A DNA stretch of 64,000 bases from Halomonas sp. QHL1. GTDB lineage: Bacteria; Pseudomonadota; Gammaproteobacteria; Pseudomonadales; Halomonadaceae. Where the stretch lies: NCBI RefSeq assembly GCF_001882345.1, contig NZ_MINL01000001.1, positions 1,274,352 to 1,338,351 of the forward strand. The letters are read 5' to 3'. Numbering within the stretch: the first letter of the stretch is position 1; each line of letters starts with the position of its first letter. The notes beneath the pieces are model-generated. The model made no database searches and had not been told where the DNA came from. It saw only the letters and a list, made by a program, of their open reading frames with translations. Of this stretch, positions 39,163-48,814 are shown piece by piece. Made by a program: the position numbers and the translations under genes.

Positions 39163-41265
39163 ATGAAAGCACAGCAAGGCATACCTTCAGGCTTACCCGC
39201 TGCACGCTATTATCGCGCTAATGACCCGCAATGGCACTGGTTAGAAGAGCGCGATGACCCACAGGTCAGCGCCTTTTTAGAGGCCGCCAACCAGCAACAA
39301 GCCGATTGGTTTGCCCCACTTGCCCCGCTGGAAGAAGCGTTATACCAGAGTCACCTAGCGCGCCGCGAATTAGCCGTGACCAGTCTTAAGACAGCGCTTG
39401 ACCACTTCACGTTCTGGAACGAAACCGGTGCCGAGGATGACTACCCCTGCTGGTGGCGCCACCCCAACCAACAGCCTGAACAGCACGAATGCTTTTTTGA
39501 CGTTAGAGCCCGTGCCGCCGAGCACGACTTTTACGACATGGGCGATATGGCGCTCTCTCCTGATGAGCAGTGGTTGGCCTGGACAGAAGATACTCAAGGC
39601 GACGAGCGTTTTACCCTGTGGCTGAAAGCACTGCCTAGCGGGTCGCCCGTGCAACTGTTAAGCGATATTGGCGCGGGGCTGTGCTGGGCAGAAGATCAAA
39701 CTGCCACCACGGCGACGCTGCTGTTCACTCGCTTTGACGACACTCAACGCCCCGACAGCGTTTGGCGCTTTTCACTTTCGCTGACGGAGCCTGGCGCCTC
39801 AAAAGAGCCAGTACTGGTGCTGCGGGAAGAAGATCCGGAGTTTTGGCTCGGCATCGGCAAAACGCGCTCACGGTCATGGCTGCTGCTCGAAAGCGGGTCA
39901 AAAGACACCAGTGAAATTCACCTGTTGCCTGCACACTCGCCTGATTCAGCACCGCAGTGTCTCCAGCAGCGCCAACCAGGGGTTGAGTACAGCATTGATC
40001 ACCGCCCAGGCAGCTTTTATCGCCTGCATAATCAGGCAGATGCTCACTTTCAGCTCGATTTCCTGTCCGAAAGTCAGCTTGGTCAGTCCCAATTGAATTG
40101 GCAAACGCTAATCGCCCACCGTGAAGAAGCCACCCTGGAAGGCGTTGATGCGTTTTCTTGGGGGCTGATGCTGGCTGAGCGCGACCATGCCCAGGCGCAA
40201 GTGCGTTTACGGCGTTTGCTTTTCGATGCCCAGCACAGCTCCACCCTGGATGAGACATTGGCACTGCCTGAACAACCCTGTTCGCAGATGCTGGAAGATG
40301 CGCCGCACTTCGATACCCAGGTAGTGCGCCTGCGTGAAGAGTCGTTTACCCAGCCGCCCAGTTGGTTTTCACTCGATCTAACCAGCGGCGAACGGACACT
40401 GCTGAAACGGGTACCTGTTTACGGCAATTTACAGCCGGAACAGCTAGTCAGCCGCCGCCTTTGGGCAACCAGCCGCGATGGCGAACAAGTGCCCGTATCG
40501 GTGGTGATGCGCGCCGATCTGGCGGATCAACCCTTACCCACGCTGCTGTATGGCTACGGCGCCTACGGCGATGCGCTCGACCCCTGGTTCTCGATTGCCC
40601 GGCTGGAACTGCTTGAGCGTGGTGCGGCCTTTGCCGTTGCTCATGTGCGCGGCGGCGGCGAGCGCGGCGAACCCTGGTATTTAAACGGCAAGATGGCCCA
40701 CAAGGAGAACAGTTTTGACGATTTCCTGGCCGCCCGGGATGCGCTTGTGGAGCAAGGTGTCAGCGATTCACAGCGCATAGCGGCCTATGGCGCCAGCGCC
40801 GGTGGGCTTCTGGTCGGCACCTGCATTAATCGCGCGCCGGAAAAATTTTGTGCTGCGCTGCTAGATGTGCCCTTCTTAGACGTACTGCGCACGATGCAGA
40901 ACCCGGAGCTGCCTCTGACCACTGCGGAGTACAGCGAGTGGGGCAACCCTGAAGAACCAGAGGTCGCCGAGCGAATAGCCGCTTACTCGCCTATCGATAA
41001 CATTAAAGAGCAGGCATACCCTGCCCTATGGATTGAAGGCAGTTGGTTCGACACCCGGGTCAGCTACTGGGAGCCCGCCAAGTTTTATGCCCAGGTGGCA
41101 CAACTGCAGCAAGGTTCAGCGCCGGTTTTGATGCGTACCGATATGAGCAGTGGCCACGGCGGCGCATCCGGTCGATTCAAAGCGTGGCGCGATACCGCCC
41201 GCCAAGACGCGTTTATTCTTTGGGCGCTGGGACTGCACTCGCAAGCATCTTTAACTTCTGAGTAA
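39163..41265 (+). CDS. ptrB: Oligopeptidase B-like prolyl oligopeptidase-family protease
   Basis: Serine peptidase of about 700 aa from the ATG at 39163; a TTG ten codons earlier extends the frame but is less likely. An N-terminal beta-propeller (about 60-400) gates a C-terminal alpha/beta-hydrolase. The nucleophile is the serine in YGASAGGLLVGT; the aspartate is in the DTRVSYWEPAKFY stretch and the histidine in SSGHGGASGRF. The family signature HVRGGGERGEPWY(L) is present. Oligopeptidase B cleaves short peptides after basic residues in the cytosol. It stands alone on the plus strand between minus-strand genes. Confidence 0.92.
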   Translation: MKAQQGIPSGLPAARYYRANDPQWHWLEERDDPQVSAFLEAANQQQADWFAPLAPLEEALYQSHLARRELAVTSLKTALDHFTFWNETGAEDDYPCWWRHPNQQPEQHECFFDVRARAAEHDFYDMGDMALSPDEQWLAWTEDTQGDERFTLWLKALPSGSPVQLLSDIGAGLCWAEDQTATTATLLFTRFDDTQRPDSVWRFSLSLTEPGASKEPVLVLREEDPEFWLGIGKTRSRSWLLLESGSKDTSEIHLLPAHSPDSAPQCLQQRQPGVEYSIDHRPGSFYRLHNQADAHFQLDFLSESQLGQSQLNWQTLIAHREEATLEGVDAFSWGLMLAERDHAQAQVRLRRLLFDAQHSSTLDETLALPEQPCSQMLEDAPHFDTQVVRLREESFTQPPSWFSLDLTSGERTLLKRVPVYGNLQPEQLVSRRLWATSRDGEQVPVSVVMRADLADQPLPTLLYGYGAYGDALDPWFSIARLELLERGAAFAVAHVRGGGERGEPWYLNGKMAHKENSFDDFLAARDALVEQGVSDSQRIAAYGASAGGLLVGTCINRAPEKFCAALLDVPFLDVLRTMQNPELPLTTAEYSEWGNPEEPEVAERIAAYSPIDNIKEQAYPALWIEGSWFDTRVSYWEPAKFYAQVAQLQQGSAPVLMRTDMSSGHGGASGRFKAWRDTARQDAFILWALGLHSQASLTSE

Positions 41266-41280
41266 AGTGCTCGAAGGGAG

Positions 41281-41736
41281 CTACATCGGCAGCACGGCAA
41301 TAATGTGCGACTCTAATTGCTGCTCCGGCACCTCGTCTTGGGACACCGCAAAGCTGCGCACGCTGATGCCTTTGCGGTGAACCCGCTCGGCGTCATTACT
41401 TAACAGCGGATGCCAACCAGCCAGCTTGCGCCCTTCCGCCACCCGTCGGTAGCCACAGCTCTGCGGCAGCCAGGTGAACTCTTTAACCAACGCAGGCGTC
41501 AGCTGGGTGCAGTCTGGCACGCTGTCAAAACGGTTAGCATAATCACTACACTGACAGCTGTGGGTATCCAGCAGACGGCAGGCAACATTGAGCACCGCCA
41601 GCTCTTGGGTGTCCTCGTCGTGCAACTTCAGCAGGCAGCACTGACCACAGCCATCACATAGCGCTTCCCACTCCCGGGGCGTCAGCTCTTCAAGGGTAAA
41701 GCGCTCCCAAAAACGTTCGCGCATCGCGGTTTCCAT
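41281..41736 (-). CDS. ycgN: YcgN-family cysteine cluster protein (UPF0260)
   Basis: 151 aa. Conserved cysteines CDGCGQCCLLK (about 28-38), CRLLD and CSDYANRF form the cysteine-cluster domain of the UPF0260/YkgJ group, which probably binds zinc or iron-sulfur. Residues 85-110 carry the typical PDCTQLTPALVKEFTWLPQSCGY. Function is unknown. It is the last gene of the rnd-ycgL-acpH-ycgN group, a neighbour set kept in many gammaproteobacteria. Confidence 0.9.
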   Translation of the reverse strand: METAMRERFWERFTLEELTPREWEALCDGCGQCCLLKLHDEDTQELAVLNVACRLLDTHSCQCSDYANRFDSVPDCTQLTPALVKEFTWLPQSCGYRRVAEGRKLAGWHPLLSNDAERVHRKGISVRSFAVSQDEVPEQQLESHIIAVLPM

Positions 41737-41766
41737 CCTGCTACCTCATTGTCACTGAATAACTCT

Positions 41767-42345
41767 TTATGATGGGGATCTGTCTTGGTGGCTTAATTCA
41801 GCCATAAGAGCGGGCCATAATGTCTGGAAATCGCCCTCTAATGCTTGATAATCGTCGTATAGCCAAGGCACTAAAGCAGCCAACTGATTAGGGCCAGACA
41901 AACGTCGCCCAATGCCGGCAACGGCCCGGCAGGTAAACGCAAAGTCAGCGTAGCCTCTTAGCCAGTCCTGCTCGACGAGAATCGGCATCATACCTGCTAG
42001 CCGATTCGGCGCAGTGCGAGCGGAGAGTAGCCGATAACAACGCTCAACAATCGCTTCTTGATGCGCCTGCCCCGCCGTATCCCGAGCCAGGAAATGATCC
42101 CACACCATATCCAGCGCTATTCCCGCATAGCGACGCTGACCCGTTGGCGCACGCCGCCGCGCATTAACAACGCTAGGATGGCTATCCACCCAGGCATCCA
42201 CTCGCCGGTGATGGCGAATGCCCAGCGCAGTAGCAGGGGACCAATCGCTTAAATCGCGCCCCTTAACGCCATCGGCTATTAAATTGCCGTAGAGAAAATC
42301 ATCGCTACCGGCGCTCACCAACCACGCATGGGCCAGAAAATTCAT
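41767..42345 (-). CDS. acpH: Acyl carrier protein phosphodiesterase AcpH
   Basis: 192 aa. Removes the 4'-phosphopantetheine arm from holo-ACP to give apo-ACP. The HD-like metal site is visible: MNFLAHAWL at the start, GNLIADGVKG, GIRHHRRVDAWVDSHP (about 43-58) and ALDMVWDHFLA (about 77-87), all typical of AcpH. It lies 13 nt downstream of ycgL, on the same strand. Confidence 0.9.
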   Translation of the reverse strand: MNFLAHAWLVSAGSDDFLYGNLIADGVKGRDLSDWSPATALGIRHHRRVDAWVDSHPSVVNARRRAPTGQRRYAGIALDMVWDHFLARDTAGQAHQEAIVERCYRLLSARTAPNRLAGMMPILVEQDWLRGYADFAFTCRAVAGIGRRLSGPNQLAALVPWLYDDYQALEGDFQTLWPALMAELSHQDRSPS

Positions 42346-42357
42346 AACTGGGTGGCG

Positions 42358-42672
42358 CTACTGTTCGTCAGAAGGGGCATCAGAACGCGAGGCAACATGG
42401 GCGCGGTGCACATCAAGCAAATAGGCCTCTTTAGGCGGCGGCATTTGTAAATAGAAGCCTTTGTCTTTAATCCCTTCCACTACGTCTGCCGCATTCACCC
42501 GTGACAACTTTTTGTCAGCGGTCAACAGCATGGTAAACACCGGCACCGGCTTGCCGAAGGTCTCAAGCAATTGCTCTGGAACGTCTGCAAACCCTTGACG
42601 CTTATCGACGTATAGATACATTTCATCTTTACGCGAGCTTTTGAAAACCTCGCAGATCAATTTATCGCTCAT
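42358..42672 (-). CDS. ycgL: YcgL domain-containing protein
   Basis: 104 aa of the small YcgL family (UPF0745), with the signature CEVFKSSRKDEMYLYVDKR near the N-terminus and YLQMPPPKEAYLLDVHRAHV at the end. The start overlaps the rnd stop by 4 nt (ATGA), so the two are translationally coupled; this rnd-ycgL pairing is common in gammaproteobacteria. Function unknown; an RNA-processing link is guessed from the neighbour. Confidence 0.92.
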   Translation of the reverse strand: MSDKLICEVFKSSRKDEMYLYVDKRQGFADVPEQLLETFGKPVPVFTMLLTADKKLSRVNAADVVEGIKDKGFYLQMPPPKEAYLLDVHRAHVASRSDAPSDEQ

Positions 42673-43799
42673 GATGGACGCTCCTCAAGGGCTTGGGCCA
42701 ACGCAGCATTCAAACATTCGCCCCGCCAACCGCTCGGCCAGGTAAACGGCTCACCCGCCAAGTCCTGCATCACCAGTGTTTCAATATCACGGCGGCGCAT
42801 GAGCATTTCCGGCGCCACTCCCAAGTCATTGGCTTTACCCGTGACCGCTTTTTTAAGTGCTTTAAAGCGTGACTTAAACGTCGGGTGCATGGGGTCTGGC
42901 CAACGCTTGGGCAGCGCCGCTTCATCGCAGTGCTGGGCCTGTTTGATCATCGCCAGCAGCGCATCGCCCTCTTTTTTGATCAGCATAGGCTTAATGCCTT
43001 CAACATCAGCAAGTTCAAAGCGATTGCTGGGCATCTTTTCTGCGATCGCAAACAGCAACTTGTCGCCAATCAACCAGTTGCGCGGCAAGTCGCGGCGGCG
43101 TGTTTCACCTTCACGCCAGGTAGTCATTAGCCGATACGCTTCCAGCTGGCGGGGCGTTAAGCGCCATAGCTGGCGTTGACGGGTGTACCACTGTTGATCG
43201 TTATCAACGCTCCGGCCAGCCTGTTCAATAAGACTCGCGCACTCAGCATCCACCCACTCACGCCGCCCCAATGTGGCGAGCTTGTCAGCCTGTAACGTCC
43301 AGACTTTTAGCAAATAGATCACATCCAGCGCAGCGTAATGGCACTGCGCAGGCGACAGCGGGCGCAACAACCAGTTTGAGCGGGTCTCCTCTTTGGGCAG
43401 GGTTTCGCCGACCCAAAATTCAACCAGCTTTTGATACCCCATGCCTGGGTTATCGCCCAAGAACCCTTGCACCACCTGGGTATCAATTAAGGGTGATGGC
43501 AATACGCCCGCCCAGTGCTGGAAGACTTCCAGGTCTTCGCTGCAGGCGTGCAGTAACTTGATGGCACTATTTTGCAGCAGAGCGCGGAATTTATTGGTAC
43601 ACGGGACGGCTACCGGGTCAACCAGATAAGCCTCTTCACCCGCGGTAAATTGAATCAATGCAGGCACTGGAAAAAAAGTGTTCTCTCGAAAAAACTCGGT
43701 ATCCAGAGCAATTACTGAAGCATCGGATACTTGCTCGCACGCCGCATCGAGCGCCTCTGGAGTATCAAGCCATTGAAAAGAGGGGGTAAGAGAGGACAA
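42669..43799 (-). CDS. rnd: Ribonuclease D
   Basis: 3'-5' exoribonuclease that trims tRNA precursors. The DEDDy active site is visible: D and E in VIALDTEFFRENTFF, D in LLHACSEDLEVF, and Y/D in HYAALDVIYLLKVW. An HRDC domain follows (about 215-290). No ATG fits the start: a TTG at 43799 with GGAAG 8 nt upstream gives 376 aa, and a second TTG at 43823 gives 384 aa. I prefer 43799. Overlaps ycgL at the stop. Confidence 0.9.
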   Translation of the reverse strand: MSSLTPSFQWLDTPEALDAACEQVSDASVIALDTEFFRENTFFPVPALIQFTAGEEAYLVDPVAVPCTNKFRALLQNSAIKLLHACSEDLEVFQHWAGVLPSPLIDTQVVQGFLGDNPGMGYQKLVEFWVGETLPKEETRSNWLLRPLSPAQCHYAALDVIYLLKVWTLQADKLATLGRREWVDAECASLIEQAGRSVDNDQQWYTRQRQLWRLTPRQLEAYRLMTTWREGETRRRDLPRNWLIGDKLLFAIAEKMPSNRFELADVEGIKPMLIKKEGDALLAMIKQAQHCDEAALPKRWPDPMHPTFKSRFKALKKAVTGKANDLGVAPEMLMRRRDIETLVMQDLAGEPFTWPSGWRGECLNAALAQALEERPS

Positions 43800-43852
43800 A
43801 AGTATTCTTCCAGGTTGGCGCAAACGCTAAAGCGTTTGCGTTTTAGGTAAGC

Positions 43853-44458
43853 TTATTCGCTGGCAAACGGCAGACGACCATTGAATGCACGACTCAAAGT
43901 GCCGCCATCAACGTACTCCAGCTCTCCACCCATGGGAACACCATAGGCAAGCCGCGAGAGTTTGACGCCGTGTTCGGATAGCAGCGAAGCAATATAGTGG
44001 GCAGTCGCTTCACCCTCGATGGTAGGGTTAGTTGCCAACACCACCTCTTCAATGAGCCCTTCTGCAACTCGCGCTTCCAGCAAGTCTAAACCAATCGACT
44101 CAGGCCCCACCCCATCTAGCGGCGAAAGGTGCCCGTGGAGCACAAAGTAGCGCCCTTTATAGCCACCGGCTTCTTCAATCGCCAGTTGATCGGCAGGCGA
44201 TTCCACCACACACAGCAGTGAATCGTCGCGTCGCGGGCTTTCGCACAACATGCAGATCTTAGCTTCAGTAAGCGTGCGGCAACGTTGGCAATAGCCGACT
44301 TCTTCGATCGCCTGTTGAATAACCGCAGCAAGTCGCTGTCCGCCTGGCCGTTCACGCTCGAGCAAATGCATTGCCATGCGCTGAGCCGTTTTGGGCCCAA
44401 CGCCTGGCAGTATGCGAAAAGCATCCATTAACTGCTCAACGAGAGGAGAAAAACGCAT
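43853..44458 (-). CDS. recR: Recombination protein RecR
   Basis: 201 aa, normal for RecR. The HhH segment ([17 protein letters not shown], about 18-34), the C4 zinc finger ([16 protein letters not shown], about 57-72) and the Toprim domain ([19 protein letters not shown]) are all present. It forms RecFOR gap-repair complexes with RecF and RecO. It is 4 nt downstream of ybaB, in the conserved dnaX-ybaB-recR cluster. Confidence 0.95.
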   Translation of the reverse strand: MRFSPLVEQLMDAFRILPGVGPKTAQRMAMHLLERERPGGQRLAAVIQQAIEEVGYCQRCRTLTEAKICMLCESPRRDDSLLCVVESPADQLAIEEAGGYKGRYFVLHGHLSPLDGVGPESIGLDLLEARVAEGLIEEVVLATNPTIEGEATAHYIASLLSEHGVKLSRLAYGVPMGGELEYVDGGTLSRAFNGRLPFASE

Positions 44459-44461
44459 TGC

Positions 44462-44788
44462 TTAGAACGGCATCTTAAAGCCGGGCGGAAGGTTCAAGCC
44501 TGCCGTCGCTTCTTCCATTTTTTGTTTAGAGCTAACTTCCAATTTGCGCACTGCGTCGTTGACCGCTGCCGCTAGCAAATCTTCCAATAGCTCTTTGTCC
44601 TCTTCCATGACGCTGGGGTCAATGGACACATTTGAAACGTCATGGCGACCGTTCATAGTGACCTTGACCATACCGGCACCCGCCTCGCCCTGTACTTCGG
44701 CTTTGGCGACCTCTTCCTGGGCTTGCTGCATTTTTTCCTGCATCTCTTGGGCTTGCTTCATTAAGTTGCCCATTCCACCTTTAAGCAT
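44462..44788 (-). CDS. ybaB: YbaB/EbfC nucleoid-associated protein
   Basis: 108 aa, the standard size. The N-terminal helix [20 protein letters not shown] and the middle [20 protein letters not shown] are the family signature. Forms dimers that bind DNA. It lies between dnaX and recR, as in most bacteria. Confidence 0.95.
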   Translation of the reverse strand: MLKGGMGNLMKQAQEMQEKMQQAQEEVAKAEVQGEAGAGMVKVTMNGRHDVSNVSIDPSVMEEDKELLEDLLAAAVNDAVRKLEVSSKQKMEEATAGLNLPPGFKMPF

Positions 44789-44875
44789 GGTCTTATCTCC
44801 AACGTACGTAGTTAAAAGGTCTAGTTAAACTGTCTAGTTAAAAAGATGTTTATGTCTCGCCTAAATAACAAGCGC

Positions 44876-46855
44876 TTAGCGTATCGCGTCGGCAGGCTTA
44901 ACGCTGGATTCTATCAGTTTTGCACCAAACGCCTGCTGTAACTTCTGTACATGGGGGTCGTGATTTAGCAGATCAACCGCCTGGGCATGGCGCTCTTTAT
45001 TAAGGCGCTCTTCCCGCTGCCGAGGTGTTTCCAGGCTATTAGACAACTCAGCAACGTAAAAAGCTATTCGCCGTGGCATGCCCTGCTCTTTAAGGGCACG
45101 CTCAATGCGCGTTTGGTGCACTTCCGCCTGCATTGCCTCTTGGCTTGGGTCTAGGCGAAGCGTCAACAGCGTACCGTCGTCGCTCTCTACCAAACAGTTG
45201 CCTGCCAAGTTACGGGTTAAGCCGCCCAAGCCCAGCGAGTCAAAGCACTGCAACCACTGCGCATTATCCAACTTGCCTGGCTGGGTTTCTGGAAAGGCTT
45301 CTGGCCGGGTTTCTGGCCGGGCTTCTGGTTGAACTGTAGGCACCTCAGCTGCGGTGGGCTCTACCGTCGCTTGGGACTCAGATACCGGCTCAGGTGTTAG
45401 GGCCTGCTCAGCAACAGGTTCTGGCTCCGCCATAGCCGCTGGCTCAGAGGCTTGCTGGGGAGTGTCAGCCTCGATTGCCTGTGCGTCCGTTTCGATTGCC
45501 CAAGGCGGTGGTTCTTGTAGCGGAGGCTCCTCTTCAGCGACAGACGCTGTCTGCTCAGGGCTTGGCTCTAATTGCGTTTCAGGCTGAGCGTCTGGCGTGG
45601 AATGAACGTTTGGCTTTGCATCAGCTACTGGCGCGGGCTGCGGCTGCGGTGATGGCGTCTCTGTCACTGCTACTTGAGGGCTCGTTTCCGCCGCTGTCGC
45701 CTCGGATGGCTCGCGGCGAAGCGGTAGCGGAGTGCGCGGCGGTTTCGGCACGCCCTGGGGGCGAAACGCTAGCATGCGCAGCAGCGTCATCTCTAACGCG
45801 CTACGCAGATCGGGAGCGTGCACCATGTCCCCGCGGCCCTGAATACCAATTTGGTAATAGAGCTGAATATCTTCGGCGGTGAAGCGGCTTGCTAGTTGCA
45901 GGATAACGTCGCGATCACCGTGGCTGTTATCCACGGCGTCCGGCACCATCTGCGCCACCGCTAAGCGGTGAAGCATACTCGATAGCTCATCCAACACCGC
46001 GGCAAAGTCCGGGCCTTGCTCTGCTAACTCGGCCACTTCGGCCAACAAGCGCTGTACATCCACATCGGCCAGGGATTCTGCCAGCCCAAGAATATGACGA
46101 TGATCCAGGGTGCCCAGCATGGCGGCCACATCCGCATGGCGCACCGCTCCTTGCCCAAACGCAATGGCTTGATCGGTGAGACTCATGGCATCGCGCATTG
46201 AGCCTTCCGCCGCCTTACCCAATAGCCACAAGGCGCTTTCATCAAAGGCGACGCCCTCCTCACCCAGCACATAGGTGAGGTGCTCAACCACACGCTCTGG
46301 TGGCATATGCTTGAGGGTAAATTGAAGGCAGCGTGAGAGTACCGTCGGCGGCAGTTTTTGCGGATCGGTGGTCGCCAACAGAAATTTAACGTGGGGGGGA
46401 GGCTCTTCCAACGTTTTCAGCAGCGCGTTGAAACTGCTGGTGGAGAGCATGTGTACCTCATCGATCAGGTACACCTTATAGCGCCCTTGGGTAGGCGCGT
46501 ACTGAACGTTGTCCAGCAGTTCCCGGGTATCTTCTACTTTGGTTCTTGACGCCGCATCGACCTCAATAAGATCAACAAAGCGCCCTTCATCGATTGCTTG
46601 GCAGCTATCGCACTGCCCGCACGGGGTAGAGGTAATGCCTTCATCGCCACGGCCGTTGGCCGTACAGTTCAAACACTTGGCAAGAATACGCGCCAAGGTG
46701 GTTTTACCCACACCGCGAGTACCCGTAAACAGGTAAGCATGGTGCAGACGGCCCTGATCAAGGGCATTCACCAAGGCGCGCTGAACATGGGCCTGGCCCA
46801 CGAGTTCGTGGAATGTGCGAGGCCGCCACTTGCGGGCCAGTACCTGATAGCTCAT
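44876..46855 (-). CDS. dnaX: DNA polymerase III subunit tau (gamma/tau)
   Basis: Clamp-loader ATPase of 659 aa from the ATG at 46855 (MSYQVLARKWRP), the conserved start; a frame from 46927 would place the start before a strong hairpin. Walker A GTRGVGKTTLARILAK, the zinc-binding CLNC..CGQCDSC, DEVH-type Walker B YLIDEVHMLS and the SRC finger are intact. Residues about 385-540 are a Pro/Glu/Ala/Gln-rich linker, and the C-terminal domain resembles tau domain V, which contacts the polymerase alpha subunit. I see no A-AAA-AAG frameshift site of the E. coli type, so a separate gamma form is not evident from sequence. Confidence 0.93.
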   Translation of the reverse strand: MSYQVLARKWRPRTFHELVGQAHVQRALVNALDQGRLHHAYLFTGTRGVGKTTLARILAKCLNCTANGRGDEGITSTPCGQCDSCQAIDEGRFVDLIEVDAASRTKVEDTRELLDNVQYAPTQGRYKVYLIDEVHMLSTSSFNALLKTLEEPPPHVKFLLATTDPQKLPPTVLSRCLQFTLKHMPPERVVEHLTYVLGEEGVAFDESALWLLGKAAEGSMRDAMSLTDQAIAFGQGAVRHADVAAMLGTLDHRHILGLAESLADVDVQRLLAEVAELAEQGPDFAAVLDELSSMLHRLAVAQMVPDAVDNSHGDRDVILQLASRFTAEDIQLYYQIGIQGRGDMVHAPDLRSALEMTLLRMLAFRPQGVPKPPRTPLPLRREPSEATAAETSPQVAVTETPSPQPQPAPVADAKPNVHSTPDAQPETQLEPSPEQTASVAEEEPPLQEPPPWAIETDAQAIEADTPQQASEPAAMAEPEPVAEQALTPEPVSESQATVEPTAAEVPTVQPEARPETRPEAFPETQPGKLDNAQWLQCFDSLGLGGLTRNLAGNCLVESDDGTLLTLRLDPSQEAMQAEVHQTRIERALKEQGMPRRIAFYVAELSNSLETPRQREERLNKERHAQAVDLLNHDPHVQKLQQAFGAKLIESSVKPADAIR

Positions 46856-46882
46856 GAAGCTGTACTTCCTTCGGCGGGCTAA

Positions 46883-46914
46883 TTTGCCCCGCGCTGGAGC
46901 CAGCGCGGGGCAAA
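46883..46914 (-). promoter_or_regulatory. Strong hairpin in the dnaX leader
   Basis: A perfect 15-bp inverted repeat (TTTGCCCCGCGCTGG and its complement) with a 2-nt loop, 28-59 nt upstream of the dnaX ATG. No T-run follows, so it is not a standard terminator of the upstream grxD gene. It may be a leader structure, transcription pause or partial terminator. Confidence 0.7.
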
Positions 46915-47015
46915 GGCCACGATGCATAATAAAGACGATGCGAGAACAAACGCCATTCTAACGGTTGCACCGCAGCCCGCCAACCGCCTGAATAAAGCGG
47001 ACTGTTAGACAACGC

Positions 47016-47366
47016 CTAGGCGTTATCACCACTTTCCGCCGCACCGGCACGCTCAGCAGCGGCTTTTACCAGCTTTTCCAGCTCGCCACTCTGATGCATC
47101 TCAACCACGATGTCACAGCCACCCACCAGCTCGCCTTCTACCCACAGCTGCGGGAATGTCGGCCAGTTAGCAATCTTGGGCAGCTCAGCGCGAATATCCG
47201 GATTATCCAGAACGTTAACGAACGCAAAGCGCTCACCGCAGCTCATCAGCGCTTGAACGGTCTGGGCTGAAAAACCGCACTGGGGTAGTTGGGGCGAGCC
47301 TTTCATGTAAATCAGGATCGTGTTTTCGCTAATTTGACGCTGAATGTTTTCGGCAGTCGTGCTCAT
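47016..47366 (-). CDS. grxD: Monothiol glutaredoxin (Grx4 type)
   Basis: 116 aa. The CGFS active site is at 30-33 (PQCGFSAQTV), the mark of monothiol glutaredoxins that bind and transfer [2Fe-2S] clusters with glutathione and BolA. The WPTFPQLWVEGELVGGCDIV segment (about 74-93) matches the glutathione-binding face. It lies upstream of dnaX on the same strand with a 160-nt gap holding the dnaX hairpin. It is divergent from argF. Confidence 0.95.
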   Translation of the reverse strand: MSTTAENIQRQISENTILIYMKGSPQLPQCGFSAQTVQALMSCGERFAFVNVLDNPDIRAELPKIANWPTFPQLWVEGELVGGCDIVVEMHQSGELEKLVKAAAERAGAAESGDNA

Positions 47367-47479
47367 ACTATTTCCTCGCTTATCGATGACCGATGCTTAC
47401 CCGCCTAGCACTTGAACTAGTACCTGAGTAAAGCGCTCGGCTTTAACGTGTAAATGGCATTCTACGCATGCCGTTCGCG

Positions 47480-47508
47480 TTGCGCATCCCCTGCAGCATA
47501 GCTAGGAT
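47480..47508 (+). promoter_or_regulatory. Candidate argF promoter
   Basis: TTGCGC, a 17-base spacer, then TAGGAT, ending about 27 nt before the argF start. The -10 is weak. No clear ARG box was found nearby. Confidence 0.35.
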
Positions 47509-47535
47509 AGTGTTTTTGCGCGGAGAGAAGCCCTT

Positions 47536-48471
47536 ATGGCGACACGCCATTTCCTGACCTTGCTAGATTTGACCCCGGATGAGCTGGACTATTTGATCCA
47601 GCGCGCCATTACGATCAAAACCAATCTAAAAGCCCAAGGTCCTGTTTATACACCATTACCCAACCGCACCCTGGCGATGATCTTTGAAAAATCTTCGACG
47701 CGTACACGGGTTTCGTTTGAAACGGGAATGGCACAATTTGGCGGCCACGCACTATTTCTCTCCCCCCGCGATACTCAGCTCGGTCGGGGCGAGCCGATTG
47801 AAGACACCGCTCGCGTATTGTCTGAAATGGTCGATGCGGTAATGATTCGCACCTTCTCTCATGCTGGGCTGGAAACCTACGCCAGCGCCAGCAGCGTACC
47901 GGTGATTAACGCCTTAAGCGATGACTATCACCCCTGCCAGCTACTTGCCGACGTGATGACCTGGACCGAGCTACGCGGTAGCGTAAAAGGGCGCACAGCG
48001 GTATGGATTGGTGATGGCAACAATATGTGCCACTCCTGGATCAATGCTGCTCGACAGTTCGGTTTTCATCTGCGTATTTGCTGCCCGAAAGGCTACGAGC
48101 CACGTGCCGACATCATGGCAGCCGCTGGCGATCAAGTGACGCTGCTACACGACCCCCAGGAAGCGGTAAAGCAGGTCGACCTGATCACCACCGATGTGTG
48201 GGCTTCCATGGGTCAGGAGGAGGAGCAGGCAAAACGTGAAGCCGACTTCGCAGGCTTCCAAGTGACAGAGGCGATGCTGGATCAGGCTAATCAAGATGTA
48301 CTCTTCTTACACTGCCTACCCGCGCATCGCGGCGAAGAGATCAGTCACACGCTGCTTGACGACCCCCGCGCAGTTGTCTGGCAGGAAGCTGGCAACCGCC
48401 TGCATGCACAAAAAGCGCTGATCGAGTTTTTGCTACTGGGCCAAATCACCGAACAAAAGGCGACTAACTAA
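47536..48471 (+). CDS. argF: Ornithine carbamoyltransferase
   Basis: 311 aa, anabolic OTC type. Carbamoyl-phosphate site [12 protein letters not shown] (about 51-62), the SHAGLETYA and HPCQLLAD segments and the ornithine-side [10 protein letters not shown] (about 256-265) are all present. It makes citrulline in arginine synthesis. GGAGAG site before ATG. It is monocistronic and ends at a bidirectional terminator. Confidence 0.95.
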   Translation: MATRHFLTLLDLTPDELDYLIQRAITIKTNLKAQGPVYTPLPNRTLAMIFEKSSTRTRVSFETGMAQFGGHALFLSPRDTQLGRGEPIEDTARVLSEMVDAVMIRTFSHAGLETYASASSVPVINALSDDYHPCQLLADVMTWTELRGSVKGRTAVWIGDGNNMCHSWINAARQFGFHLRICCPKGYEPRADIMAAAGDQVTLLHDPQEAVKQVDLITTDVWASMGQEEEQAKREADFAGFQVTEAMLDQANQDVLFLHCLPAHRGEEISHTLLDDPRAVVWQEAGNRLHAQKALIEFLLLGQITEQKATN

Positions 48472-48503
48472 CCGCCGCTATAAAGCCGAGCAAAAGCAAG
48501 ACG

Positions 48504-48537
48504 AAAAAAAGCCTCGCTAAACAACGAGGCTTTTTTA
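48504..48537. terminator. Bidirectional terminator between argF and tRNA-Ala
   Basis: Stem GCCTCG / CGAGGC with loop CTAAACAA, flanked by A7 on the left and T6 on the right, so it can end the plus-strand argF transcript and the minus-strand tRNA-Ala transcript. Confidence 0.85.
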
Positions 48538-48543
48538 GAATTT

Positions 48544-48619
48544 TGGTGGAGCCTAGCGGGATCGAACCGCTGACCTCAACACTGCCAGTGTTGCGCTCTC
48601 CCAGCTGAGCTAAGGCCCC
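48544..48619 (-). tRNA. tRNA-Ala (anticodon GGC)
   Basis: 76-nt cloverleaf on the minus strand with encoded CCA. Acceptor GGGGCCT / AGGCTCC, D-arm GCTCAGCTGGGAGAGC, anticodon stem-loop CAACA-CTGGCAG-TGTTG (anticodon GGC) and T-arm GGTTCGATC. It stands alone between argF and gacA. Confidence 0.95.
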
Positions 48620-48814
48620 ACGTACTGTCTTCCCAACAGCGAGGCGCATACTACGGTGAACATTTATCCCGGTCAAGTTTTACATCATCAGTGGCCAACT
48701 AATTCTCCTTTGTCTTCAGCTGTGGCACTCTATATGCACATTTAGTTAACAAGATAGAGCAGCGTCCAAGGCCAACGCCTGAGCCCATGATGTTTCCAAG
48801 CAGGAGCCTTTCCA

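Noticed and set aside
44876..46855. Programmed frameshift in dnaX that would make gamma
   Set aside because: No A-AAA-AAG type slippery site was found on the coding strand; the A5 run at the CAA-AAA-CTG codons is too short.
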